Below the pieces are notes generated by a model, which saw nothing but the letters and a program-made list of their open reading frames with translations, was not told where the DNA came from and made no database searches. This document shows, in pieces, positions 6,873-14,200 of a stretch of DNA of 15,296 nucleotides. Numbering within the stretch: the stretch's first letter is position 1; each line of letters starts with the position of its first letter. This DNA is from Gammaproteobacteria bacterium. GTDB lineage: Bacteria; Pseudomonadota; Gammaproteobacteria; JAABTG01. The position numbers and the translations under genes were made by a program. Where the stretch lies: positions 1 through 15,296 of the forward strand of contig JASJBY010000052.1 of assembly GCA_030066245.1 (NCBI GenBank), in the 5' to 3' direction.

Positions 6873-7651
6873 TGACCCGGGCGCTGATACTGGCAGCTGG
6901 ACAGGGCTCCCGGTTACGGCCGCTGACCGACGACCGACCCAAGTGTCTGGTGGAGCTGGCGGGCCGAAGCCTTCTCGAGCGACAGGTGGAGGTGCTCGCA
7001 CGGCTCGGCATTGTTGATCCCGTGGTCGTCGCAGGCTACCGGTCCGAGATGATAGAGGCACTCGGCCACACCGTTATCGTGAACCCGCGCTACGCCCGCA
7101 CGAACATGGTGGAGACGCTCTTCTGCGCCCGAGCCGCCATGGGAACCGACCAGGATCTGGTGATAGCCTACGGCGACATCGTCTACGAACCTGGCGTGCT
7201 GCAGCGCTTGTTGCATTGTCGGGATCCGCTCGCCGTGATTGTTGATCGAAGCTGGCGGGAGTACTGGGCCAGGCGTTTCCCCGAGCCCCTCCAGGATGCA
7301 GAGACCCTGAAGCTCGGCCCCGGCGACCGGCTCCTGGAATTGGGCAGGAAACCGCGCGCCTACGCGGAGATTCAGGCCCAGTACATTGGCCTCATCAAGG
7401 TCCGGGCGGACCATGTGCAGCCTCTCGTGCATACATACGAAGCCTTGGACCGACATGCGTTCTACGACGGCAAGGACTTCGCAAACATGTACATGACCAG
7501 CTTTATTCAACACCTAATCGATGCCGGCTGGCACGTTCAGGCTGTGCCCGTGGACGGCGGCTGGCTGGAGCTGGACTCCCTGCAGGACTATCACCTGTAC
7601 CAGCGGCTGGGCGCGTCAGGACAGCTGGCCAGACACTGCCGTCTGGAGTGA
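6872..7651 (+). CDS. Sugar-nucleotidyltransferase-fold protein, probable CTP:phosphoglutamine cytidylyltransferase (Cj1416-type)
   Basis: The predicted reaction is CTP plus L-glutamine phosphate to CDP-L-glutamine plus pyrophosphate, as for C. jejuni Cj1416. The 259-residue protein has the intact nucleotidyltransferase signature LAAGQGSRLRPLTDDRPKCL (residues 7-26, Arg14 and Lys24), NPRYARTNMVETL (71-83), a metal-binding Asp102 in YGDIVY, and VDRSW (124-128). The TN-MVETL block is shared with Cj1416- and phosphocholine-cytidylyltransferase-like proteins. The start at 6872 overlaps the upstream stop (TGATG) and has GGAGAGAG a few bases before it. The order kinase, hydrolase, cytidylyltransferase matches transcription order in C. 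jejuni. A different phospho-alcohol acceptor (for example phosphocholine) would be the alternative if the flanking genes were ignored. Confidence 0.8.
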   Translation: MTRALILAAGQGSRLRPLTDDRPKCLVELAGRSLLERQVEVLARLGIVDPVVVAGYRSEMIEALGHTVIVNPRYARTNMVETLFCARAAMGTDQDLVIAYGDIVYEPGVLQRLLHCRDPLAVIVDRSWREYWARRFPEPLQDAETLKLGPGDRLLELGRKPRAYAEIQAQYIGLIKVRADHVQPLVHTYEALDRHAFYDGKDFANMYMTSFIQHLIDAGWHVQAVPVDGGWLELDSLQDYHLYQRLGASGQLARHCRLE

Positions 7652-7658
7652 ACCCCGG

Positions 7659-8093
7659 ATGGCTGCGAACAGGGATGCATTGTTGGCGGCGTTGCAGGCT
7701 GCTCTTCCGGCCCCTGTTGACTCCCGGAGCGGTTTCGCGACGGAACGCTTTCTGAGCACGGTGGCCGTCGGCCGAGCTGCCCCCTGCCCCGAGCAGTCGG
7801 ACCAGCTGGCAGCGCTCGCCAGGAAGGTCGAGCTTACGGGCAAGCTTCATCAGGCCTACGCCGCCGGCCCGGGCCGACCGGCCAGCAAGGTGCCCGTTCG
7901 ACCCGCCTACGCGGTACTGTTGTGCGGCCTGTGCCTCGAGCGCGCACAAAGATGCAGTGACATGGTGGCCCTGAACGCCGCGCTGAAGATGCTGGACGGG
8001 CAGCTCACCCGTCCGCGCTTGCGCTGTCCCTCGGAGCTCAGGGACTGGGCCGACGAGCTGCTCGATGGGATCGCTTTGGTAGCGGCCCCGTGA
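7659..8093 (+). CDS. Unrecognised 144-residue protein in the phosphoramidate cassette
   Basis: I do not recognise this protein. It starts seven bases after the cytidylyltransferase stop with GGAG at 7645-7648, and its TGA overlaps the GTG of the next gene (GTGA), so it is embedded in the operon and very likely translated. It has no signal peptide, membrane segment, P-loop or obvious catalytic motif. The central and C-terminal parts look helical; RPAYAVLLCGLCLERAQRC (about residues 87-105) contains three closely spaced cysteines, and a fourth lies near residue 127. The N-terminal 40 residues are alanine-rich. In C. jejuni the next gene here would be the APS-kinase-like Cj1415, which this protein does not resemble. 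A small partner or accessory subunit is possible. Confidence 0.7.
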   Translation: MAANRDALLAALQAALPAPVDSRSGFATERFLSTVAVGRAAPCPEQSDQLAALARKVELTGKLHQAYAAGPGRPASKVPVRPAYAVLLCGLCLERAQRCSDMVALNAALKMLDGQLTRPRLRCPSELRDWADELLDGIALVAAP

Positions 8094-8980
8094 CCTCCAG
8101 TCGCGAATCCACGCTTGAGCTATGCGTCATCGCCGAACAAGGTTGCGCCGCCGCGGATGCCTATTTGAAATATATGCATCGCGCCGGCCTGCGACCACGA
8201 AAAATCCTGGTGACGGGGTTCTCCGGTAGCGGAACCGGAACCCTCCTGCTCAGGAAGCTGTTCGGTCGACGCTTCGCAAACCGCCTGCTTCTCGTCCGCT
8301 GGCTGCGCCAGTTCCGCAACCCGAATCTTCGGGAGATCTGTTCCAGCGTACAGCAGCAGTTCGCCTTCGAGCTGGATTGGCCCGCTCCGACCGACTATAG
8401 CCGCTACGCCGCCGACGTGGAACACTGCCCCGCGTTCGACTTCTTCAACCCCCTGAGCCAAGAGCTGCTGCGAGACCAGCCCTGCCAGACCTTTCTGTAC
8501 ACCTGCGGCGGACGCGTTCCCAAAGGGATCCTCGACATGAAGGGCGTTCGCTTCCTGCACATACATCCCGGTCTGTTGCCGCAGGTACGCGGCTCCGATG
8601 GCCTGCTGTGGTCGCTGCTGCTCAGGGGCAGTGCGGGTGCGAGCTGCTTCTTCATGAGCCCGGGGCTCGATACCGGAGCGCTTGTCGCCACCCGGGAATT
8701 CGGCCGCCCGCACCTCTCGCTGCCGCCAGCCAGCCTCGATACGAACCTGCTGTACCAGGCCCTCACCCATTGCTATGACCCCCACTTGCGCGGCCTGTTG
8801 CTGGTTCAGGTCCTGACCGAGCTGCTGCCAACGCTGGACCTGCGCGACCTTCCGAGTGCCCCCCAGCCGAATGGTCAGGGCCATACCTACTTGCGCATGC
8901 ACCGAGACCTTCGAGACCGGGTGCTGCGGGCGCTTGTCGCGGGAGCCCCGCTACCTCCGGCGGGGCTTGCAGCGTGTTGA
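8090..8980 (+). CDS. Formyltransferase-fold (GART-like) protein of unknown substrate
   Basis: The central region (about residues 135-205) resembles the catalytic core of PurN/Fmt-type formyltransferases. HIHPGLLPQVRG at 157-168 aligns with NIHPSLLP of purN in this same window, and Asp194 in SPGLDTGALV aligns with the catalytic aspartate. The first catalytic asparagine is replaced by His157, while the following histidine (His159) is kept. The N-terminal 130 residues do not resemble PurN; they include a glycine-rich GFSGSGTGT at about 43-51 that recalls a P-loop but lacks its lysine. The C-terminal 70 residues are unassigned. The 296-residue protein starts at a GTG overlapping the previous TGA. 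A role in N-formylating or otherwise acylating an amino sugar or donor is inferred only. Confidence 0.65.
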   Translation: MTSSRESTLELCVIAEQGCAAADAYLKYMHRAGLRPRKILVTGFSGSGTGTLLLRKLFGRRFANRLLLVRWLRQFRNPNLREICSSVQQQFAFELDWPAPTDYSRYAADVEHCPAFDFFNPLSQELLRDQPCQTFLYTCGGRVPKGILDMKGVRFLHIHPGLLPQVRGSDGLLWSLLLRGSAGASCFFMSPGLDTGALVATREFGRPHLSLPPASLDTNLLYQALTHCYDPHLRGLLLVQVLTELLPTLDLRDLPSAPQPNGQGHTYLRMHRDLRDRVLRALVAGAPLPPAGLAAC

Positions 8981-10221
8981 AGCATTGGCGACAGGCTGTG
9001 CATTCCCGTTTTCTGCGCAACACCGGTGCGCTTGGCCTGGCCAGCGTGATCGCCCAGCTGCTTGCCGTCGCCAATCTCGTTCTGGTCGCGAGAATGTACG
9101 CCCAGACGGATGTCGGCGTATTCGGAGTGTTTCTCTCCTACTCGGCTCTGCTCACAACGGCGCACCTGCTGTCCTACGAACTCGCTATCCCCAACGTCGC
9201 GAAGGAGCAGGTCCCGGCCTTGCTGCAGGGACTGGCGTTGATCCTGGCAATCGGCGTCCTGCTGGTGTGCGCGGCTTTCCTGTTCGCCGGATATGAGCAC
9301 GCATGGGCCCTGGGCTGCCAGACAGCTGCCATCGGCATGAGCCGTACTGCCGAGATGCTCAACATTCGGCATGGCCGCTTTACCCTGATCGCTCTTGCCC
9401 GGGTCATCCCACACGGTTCGTTTACGCTGCTGCTCCTTGCGTCAAGCTTCACCGGCGCACTCACCATAGGCACGGCCATCGGGGCACACGCGGCCATTTT
9501 CCTCCTGGTTGGACTGTTCTACATGGCCGTCTCCGTGCCGCCCGCCGTCCGGCATCGGGCCCACTGGTCTGACGTGAAACGACTCCTTGCCGACAAACGA
9601 ACGAACGCGTTTCTCGTCGCCCCATCAGAGGTGCTGAACAGCGCCGCGTACAATCTGCCCGTGATACTGATCGAACAGTATTTCGGCAGTGCGGCTGCCG
9701 GCCAATACAGCATCGTGCTGCGCCTGTGTTTCGGCCCCTTGAACATCATCTCCGCCACCATAGGCAAGGTCTACCATAGCGAGCTGGCTGCTGCCGTACG
9801 CTCCGCCGATGCCTCCAGCTACGCTCGTTTCCGCATGATTCGCCGTCATCTCACGTACTTGGGAGCGGCCCTGTTCGTGTGCATCGTTCTGGCCTTCCCT
9901 CCCCTTATTGAGCTGCTGCTCGGCAAGGGCTGGGAGCAAGCCGGTACGTTTGCGCAGATACTGTCACCGCTCTTCGCCGTTATGGTGATGGTGTCGCCGT
10001 TGACGGTCTGCTTTTATGTACTCGAGCTGCACGGCTACCTGCTGCTCAATCAGTCAGCATACTTGTTTATCTCGCTTGCCTCGTTCGGCCTCGGAATCCT
10101 TCTGCAGTCTCTGGAGCTCGGCGTTGTCCTGTTTTCCCTTCTGTCCGTCATGCGTTACCTGTTGATTCTGGGAAAAGTGAACACGGCCATGCAGCAGCCC
10201 CTTCAACCAAAGGCGGCTTGA
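8974..10221 (+). CDS. Wzx-type oligosaccharide flippase, multi-spanning inner-membrane protein
   Basis: This 415-residue, very hydrophobic protein has about ten to twelve predicted membrane spans, for example near residues 18-40, 85-108, 148-168, 170-190, 293-315 and 325-350. The N-terminal ASVIAQLLAVANLVLVARMY resembles the first helix of polysaccharide-transport flippases (MOP superfamily). Such proteins move undecaprenyl-linked oligosaccharide repeats across the inner membrane. I chose the GTG at 8974, which overlaps the previous gene by seven bases; a TTG at 8977 overlapping the same TGA is possible. The ribosome-binding site is weak. Its presence suggests a Wzx/Wzy-type pathway, although no polymerase lies in the window. 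Confidence 0.8.
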   Translation: MLKHWRQAVHSRFLRNTGALGLASVIAQLLAVANLVLVARMYAQTDVGVFGVFLSYSALLTTAHLLSYELAIPNVAKEQVPALLQGLALILAIGVLLVCAAFLFAGYEHAWALGCQTAAIGMSRTAEMLNIRHGRFTLIALARVIPHGSFTLLLLASSFTGALTIGTAIGAHAAIFLLVGLFYMAVSVPPAVRHRAHWSDVKRLLADKRTNAFLVAPSEVLNSAAYNLPVILIEQYFGSAAAGQYSIVLRLCFGPLNIISATIGKVYHSELAAAVRSADASSYARFRMIRRHLTYLGAALFVCIVLAFPPLIELLLGKGWEQAGTFAQILSPLFAVMVMVSPLTVCFYVLELHGYLLLNQSAYLFISLASFGLGILLQSLELGVVLFSLLSVMRYLLILGKVNTAMQQPLQPKAA

Positions 10222-10226
10222 GGAGG
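10220..10226 (+). promoter_or_regulatory. Strong Shine-Dalgarno sequence deciding a GTG start
   Basis: GAGGAGG is an almost perfect anti-16S match eight bases before the GTG at 10235. It overlaps the end of the flippase stop codon and is the strongest ribosome-binding site in the operon. Confidence 0.75.
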
Positions 10227-10234
10227 CGAGCAGC

Positions 10235-11410
10235 GTGAACCCGCGCCCGAAGCTCAGGAAACTGAAGCACCTGATTCGCTTTCTCGCGAGCGGTCGGGGC
10301 TTCCGGGACCTCTGGGAGATCGCCCGCTACTATGCCGCGGGACCCGCCGAGGTTATTTTCTACGCCAGCACTCGCGGCGACGAAATCTGGACGCGAACCA
10401 CGCTTCAGGAGTGCCGCTCGCAGGGCCTGCGCTGTGCCCTGGTTGTTTCCGCCGCGGCGGAGCCGACCGCAGACATACCCGTGTACCGGGTTTCCCTGAC
10501 CATGTTGCGCTGGCTTCGCACCGAAGTGCTGGTGAGCGCCTCCAGCGGGATACCACGATGGTGCATACCACCCGGGTCCCGTTACGCGGTACACATGCCC
10601 CATTCCCTGGTAAGCCTGCACGCAATTTATCCCGCCGACGCTTTCGACGCTTTCAACGTTATCTTCGCCTGCGGTCCCATACAGGTGCAGGAGATTCTGG
10701 CCATGAACCGCATCAGAGAGCTTCCCGAGCGCGTGGCTCTGGAGGTGGGTTACGGAAAGTTCGACTTGATGGAGGGCAAAGTCCCGGCAATCGAACGACG
10801 TTCACGCGACGTGCGACCGACCGTCCTTGTTGCGCCGACTTGGGGACGAAACAATCTCCTGTCCCATTTCGGTGAAGCGTTGCTTGGCGCTCTCCTGGAC
10901 CGGGGGCATGCGGTGATCGTCCGCCCACACCCGGTTCTTTTTCGGGAAGAGAAGACTTTCCTGACAAGGCTCACGGCCCGGTTCCGGGCACTGGGGCATT
11001 TCACGGTCGAGGACCCCGTCTCCCCGGGCGATTCCTTCTCCACCGCCGACATCATGATCTCCGATTACTCCGGGGCGGCCTTCGAGTTTGCCTTTCTCCG
11101 AGAGCGACCGGTTGTGTTCGTGGACCTGCCGCCAAAGATCCTCAATCCCCAGTGGCAGGACGTCGGTCTGTGCCCGATCGAAACCTGCTTTCGCGACCAG
11201 GTCGGGGAAGTCGTAGCCCCCTACGTGTCGGCGATACTTGACGCCGTGGACCGGGCATTGACCTCTCCCCAGGGCTATCAGTCGCGCATCCGGGCCGCGC
11301 GCACGCAATGCAGTGTCAACCAAGGCAGCTGCGGAGTGCACGCAGCGGTACAGATTCGGCAACTGTTGCGGTCGGCGCCGCTCCCGGCGCGGCAAAAGAG
11401 GGTAATCTAA
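10235..11410 (+). CDS. CDP-glycerol glycerophosphotransferase-family (TagF-like) transferase
   Basis: Members of this family transfer phosphoglycerol from CDP-glycerol, or act as related GT-B transferases, in teichoic acid and LPS or capsule synthesis. The 391-residue protein shows the C-terminal nucleotide-binding half clearly: VLVAPTWGRNN, then VIVRPHP with His232, then DIMISDYSGAAFEF with Asp277, and RPVVFVDLP. The N-terminal half contains HMPHSLVSLH starting at His120, in the place of the catalytic WHG-type histidine region of TagF. No signal peptide or membrane segment is obvious, so it is probably a peripheral inner-membrane enzyme. The gene starts at a GTG behind a strong ribosome-binding site. 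No CDP-glycerol synthesis gene is visible, which leaves the donor open; CDP-linked phosphoramidate is one possibility. Confidence 0.75.
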   Translation: MNPRPKLRKLKHLIRFLASGRGFRDLWEIARYYAAGPAEVIFYASTRGDEIWTRTTLQECRSQGLRCALVVSAAAEPTADIPVYRVSLTMLRWLRTEVLVSASSGIPRWCIPPGSRYAVHMPHSLVSLHAIYPADAFDAFNVIFACGPIQVQEILAMNRIRELPERVALEVGYGKFDLMEGKVPAIERRSRDVRPTVLVAPTWGRNNLLSHFGEALLGALLDRGHAVIVRPHPVLFREEKTFLTRLTARFRALGHFTVEDPVSPGDSFSTADIMISDYSGAAFEFAFLRERPVVFVDLPPKILNPQWQDVGLCPIETCFRDQVGEVVAPYVSAILDAVDRALTSPQGYQSRIRAARTQCSVNQGSCGVHAAVQIRQLLRSAPLPARQKRVI

Positions 11411-11490
11411 AGGACGCATCGCCGCATGCCGATACGAACAAGCACCAGTACTCCGTCTCGACAGCGGCAGACAATTCGGGATTTCAGAAA

Positions 11491-13497
11491 GTGTGCGGCA
11501 TCGCGGCGTTGATTGACAGCCGGGGCGGGCGCAACCTGGCGCCGTTGATACGCGCGATGACGGATCTGGTTCGGCACCGCGGACCCGACGACGAAGGCTA
11601 TGCTCTTTTCGGCTCGGAGCCCTCCGGCCTTGTCTGCTGCAGCGGCGATGACACGCCCCCCGACTGTTCGCCCAGCGGGCTTCCGTACGCGCCGGAGACT
11701 GACATCGCGTCGGTCGGCATCCCCCAGAGCTACGCCGCCTTGGGTCACCGCCGCCTGAGCATCGTCGACCTTTCCCCGGCTGGTCATCAACCCATGACCT
11801 GCGAGAATCGCAGGTTTGTCATCACCTACAACGGGGAGCTTTACAACCACCGGGAGATCCGCGCCGAGCTCGAGGCGAGCGGCGTGTCATTCGCATCCCG
11901 TTCCGACACGGAGGTGGTCCTGAAGGCTTACCGACAGTGGGGAGCCGCCTGCCTGGAGCGCTTCAACGGCATGTTTGCCATGGTGATACTGGACCGTCAC
12001 GGCAGACGCCTTTTCGCCGCACGGGACCGTTTCGGCATCAAGCCGCTCTACTACTGGCAGTCAGCCTGCGGCATGCTTGCCTTTGCTTCCGAGATCAAAC
12101 AATTCAGCGTGCTTCCGGACTGGCGAGCCCAGGCAAACGGCCAGCTGGTGTACGACTATCTCAACTGGGGCCTCACCGACCACACGTCCGAAACGCTGTT
12201 CCGCAACGTCCACCAAATCCCCGGCGGAAGCTATCTGGAGACTACCCTGGACAATGCTGGGGGGGAACTCCACCTATCGAGTTGGTATCAGCTGCCGGTC
12301 GGCGAGAGCCACGAACCTTTGCCCCAGGCCCGCAGTCGTCTCGCGAGCCTGCTGTTCGATTCGGTACGCATACGCCGGCAGGCCGACGTCGCCGTCGGGA
12401 CCGGCCTCTCCGGTGGCATCGATTCCTCCTCCATCGTTTGCATTATCAGTCGATTGAGAAGTCAGGGCTTGGACAGCGGTGCCCAGAAGACCTTCTCGGC
12501 GTGCTCTCACGTGGCCGCATTCGACGAGCGGACGTATGCGGACACGGTTGTGGAGCACGCCGGCGTCGATGCCCACTTCGTATACCCGTCTCTGGACGCG
12601 CTGTGGCCACGCCTGGATGCCATGCTCTGGCACCATGACGAACCGTTCGCGTCCACCAGCGTCTACGCCGAGTGGAGCGTATTCGATCTGGTGCAGCGCA
12701 ACGGCATCAAGGTCACCCTCGACGGACATGGTGCCGATGAGTTGTTCGGCGGGTACCATGCGTTCCTCGGTCCTCAGCTCGCCGCGCTGCTGCTCGGCTA
12801 CCGATGGAGAACCTTGCTGCGTGAGCTTTCCGCACAGCGCCTGATGCACCATGCCGGGCTGCTCTACAGTGTGCAGCACCTGCTGAACATCATGCTGCCG
12901 GAGTTTCTGCGCCAACCTCTGATGCACGCGGCCCTGGGCTACAGCCAACGGGTGTCCTGGCTGCCGATGGACAAGCTGGATGCGGTGGAAAGAGATCCGT
13001 TCACCCGGTACGGCGCGAAAGTGTCGGATATCTCCGCCTACTCCCGCAGCCAGCTTCTTCACACCAGCCTCCCCATGCAGCTGCGGTGGGCCGACCGGGA
13101 CTCCATGGCCCATTCCGTGGAATCCCGGGTGCCCTATCTCGACTATCGCCTCGTGGAGTTCGTTCTCGCCTGTCCTGACCGATACAAGATTGCCAACGGG
13201 GTATCCAAGATCCTGCTGCGGGAAGCAATGGCCGGGATCCTGCCTAAGCGCATCTTGAATAGACGAGATAAGATGGGTTTCGTTACCCCCGAGTCTCACT
13301 GGGTTCGGAGTCAGGGGCGCGAGGAGTTCCAGGCTCAGGTCGAGCGGGCCGTTGACAGCTCCAAAGGTATTCTTCAAGCAGCCGTCGTTGACAAAGTGAA
13401 GCGCATAGTCGGCGGACAGGAGCGCTTCAGCCACCTGCCATGGCGGGTGCTCTGCTTCGGGCGGTGGATGGAGCGGTTTGGCGTAGAAGGATGTTGA
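11491..13497 (+). CDS. asnB: AsnB-type glutamine-hydrolysing amidotransferase
   Basis: This is a class II glutamine amidotransferase fused to an asparagine-synthetase-type ATP pyrophosphatase. The 668-residue length is typical of AsnB homologues in O-antigen clusters. The family requires an N-terminal catalytic cysteine after Met removal. The GTG at 11491 gives V(M)-Cys2-GIAALI, so I chose it although the frame is open upstream to 11308; GGGA at 11478-11481 is a modest ribosome-binding site. Further motifs are RHRGPDDEG, LGHRRLSIVDLSPAGHQPM, YNGELYNHREIR, DRFGIKPLYY and the PP-loop SGGIDSS at 307-313. In polysaccharide clusters such enzymes are often thought to amidate uronic acid carboxyls; true asparagine synthesis is the alternative. 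An 80-base gap separates it from the previous gene and holds nothing recognised. Confidence 0.9.
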   Translation: MCGIAALIDSRGGRNLAPLIRAMTDLVRHRGPDDEGYALFGSEPSGLVCCSGDDTPPDCSPSGLPYAPETDIASVGIPQSYAALGHRRLSIVDLSPAGHQPMTCENRRFVITYNGELYNHREIRAELEASGVSFASRSDTEVVLKAYRQWGAACLERFNGMFAMVILDRHGRRLFAARDRFGIKPLYYWQSACGMLAFASEIKQFSVLPDWRAQANGQLVYDYLNWGLTDHTSETLFRNVHQIPGGSYLETTLDNAGGELHLSSWYQLPVGESHEPLPQARSRLASLLFDSVRIRRQADVAVGTGLSGGIDSSSIVCIISRLRSQGLDSGAQKTFSACSHVAAFDERTYADTVVEHAGVDAHFVYPSLDALWPRLDAMLWHHDEPFASTSVYAEWSVFDLVQRNGIKVTLDGHGADELFGGYHAFLGPQLAALLLGYRWRTLLRELSAQRLMHHAGLLYSVQHLLNIMLPEFLRQPLMHAALGYSQRVSWLPMDKLDAVERDPFTRYGAKVSDISAYSRSQLLHTSLPMQLRWADRDSMAHSVESRVPYLDYRLVEFVLACPDRYKIANGVSKILLREAMAGILPKRILNRRDKMGFVTPESHWVRSQGREEFQAQVERAVDSSKGILQAAVVDKVKRIVGGQERFSHLPWRVLCFGRWMERFGVEGC

Positions 13498-13501
13498 CAG
13501 C

Positions 13502-14188
13502 GTGATAGTAGTTATCGACTACGGCATGGGGAACCCGGGCTCATTCCTCAACATGGCCAAGAAAGTGGGCGTTGCTGCCTGCGCGTCGTCGGACCCTGCC
13601 TTGCTCCGAGAAGCCAGCGCCCTCGTGCTGCCCGGCGTGGGCTCGTTCGACGCCGGAATACATCAGCTTCGCCGGCTCGGCCTCGTGGACTTGCTGGGTG
13701 AGCGGGTTCTCGGAGAAAAAGTGCCGATTCTCGGCGTATGCCTGGGAATGCAGCTGTTCACCGCATCAAGTGAAGAAGGCAGCGAGCGCGGACTGGGTTG
13801 GTTCGACGCGGAAACGCGGCGCTTCGACGCCACCCGTCACCCGAAGCTCAAGGTCCCCCACATGGGCTGGAACCTCCTCGAGCCCGCCGGGCCTCATTGG
13901 CTTTTCGACCAGCTTCCGCCGCAACCTCGATTTTACTTCGTGCACTCATACTACGTCTCCGCCCGCAGACAGGACGAGGTGATCGGCACCACAGTTCACG
14001 GTGATGTTTTCACTTCCGTCATCGCCCGGGAGAACATCGTCGGCGTCCAGTTCCATCCCGAGAAGAGTCACAAGTTCGGCATCCGCCTGCTGTCGAACTT
14101 TTTCGCCCGGTCCCTATCGGCATCGGCGCAGGCGCCCCGGGAAGATGAGCCGGGTTGCTTGACTCACGCATCGACCGCACGGCCCTGA
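13502..14188 (+). CDS. hisH: HisH-type glutaminase subunit of a sugar amidotransferase (HisH2)
   Basis: HisH2 proteins release ammonia from glutamine and pass it through a HisF-type partner to a WbpG-type enzyme, rather than serving histidine synthesis. The GATase triad is visible: Cys80 in LGVCLGMQLF, with His185 and Glu187 in QFHPEKS. The N-terminus MIVVIDYGMGNPGS and LPGVGSFDAG are standard HisH. The start is a GTG at 13502, five bases after the AsnB stop, with GAAGGA at 13486-13491. The protein (228 residues) is a little longer than usual because of a C-terminal tail of about 20 residues. The assignment to polysaccharide rather than histidine metabolism comes from the neighbours. Confidence 0.9.
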   Translation: MIVVIDYGMGNPGSFLNMAKKVGVAACASSDPALLREASALVLPGVGSFDAGIHQLRRLGLVDLLGERVLGEKVPILGVCLGMQLFTASSEEGSERGLGWFDAETRRFDATRHPKLKVPHMGWNLLEPAGPHWLFDQLPPQPRFYFVHSYYVSARRQDEVIGTTVHGDVFTSVIARENIVGVQFHPEKSHKFGIRLLSNFFARSLSASAQAPREDEPGCLTHASTARP

Positions 14189-14200
14189 CTGGACCCGCCC

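Noticed and set aside
8216..8245. Possible Walker A P-loop in the formyltransferase-like protein
   Set aside because: GFSGSGTGT recalls the APS-kinase loop GLSGSGKST but the essential lysine is missing and no Walker B or kinase features follow, so it was not called a Cj1415-type kinase.
12274..13434. Minus-strand frame of 386 codons opposite asnB
   Set aside because: Antisense to a complete AsnB with all motifs, and no motif of its own.
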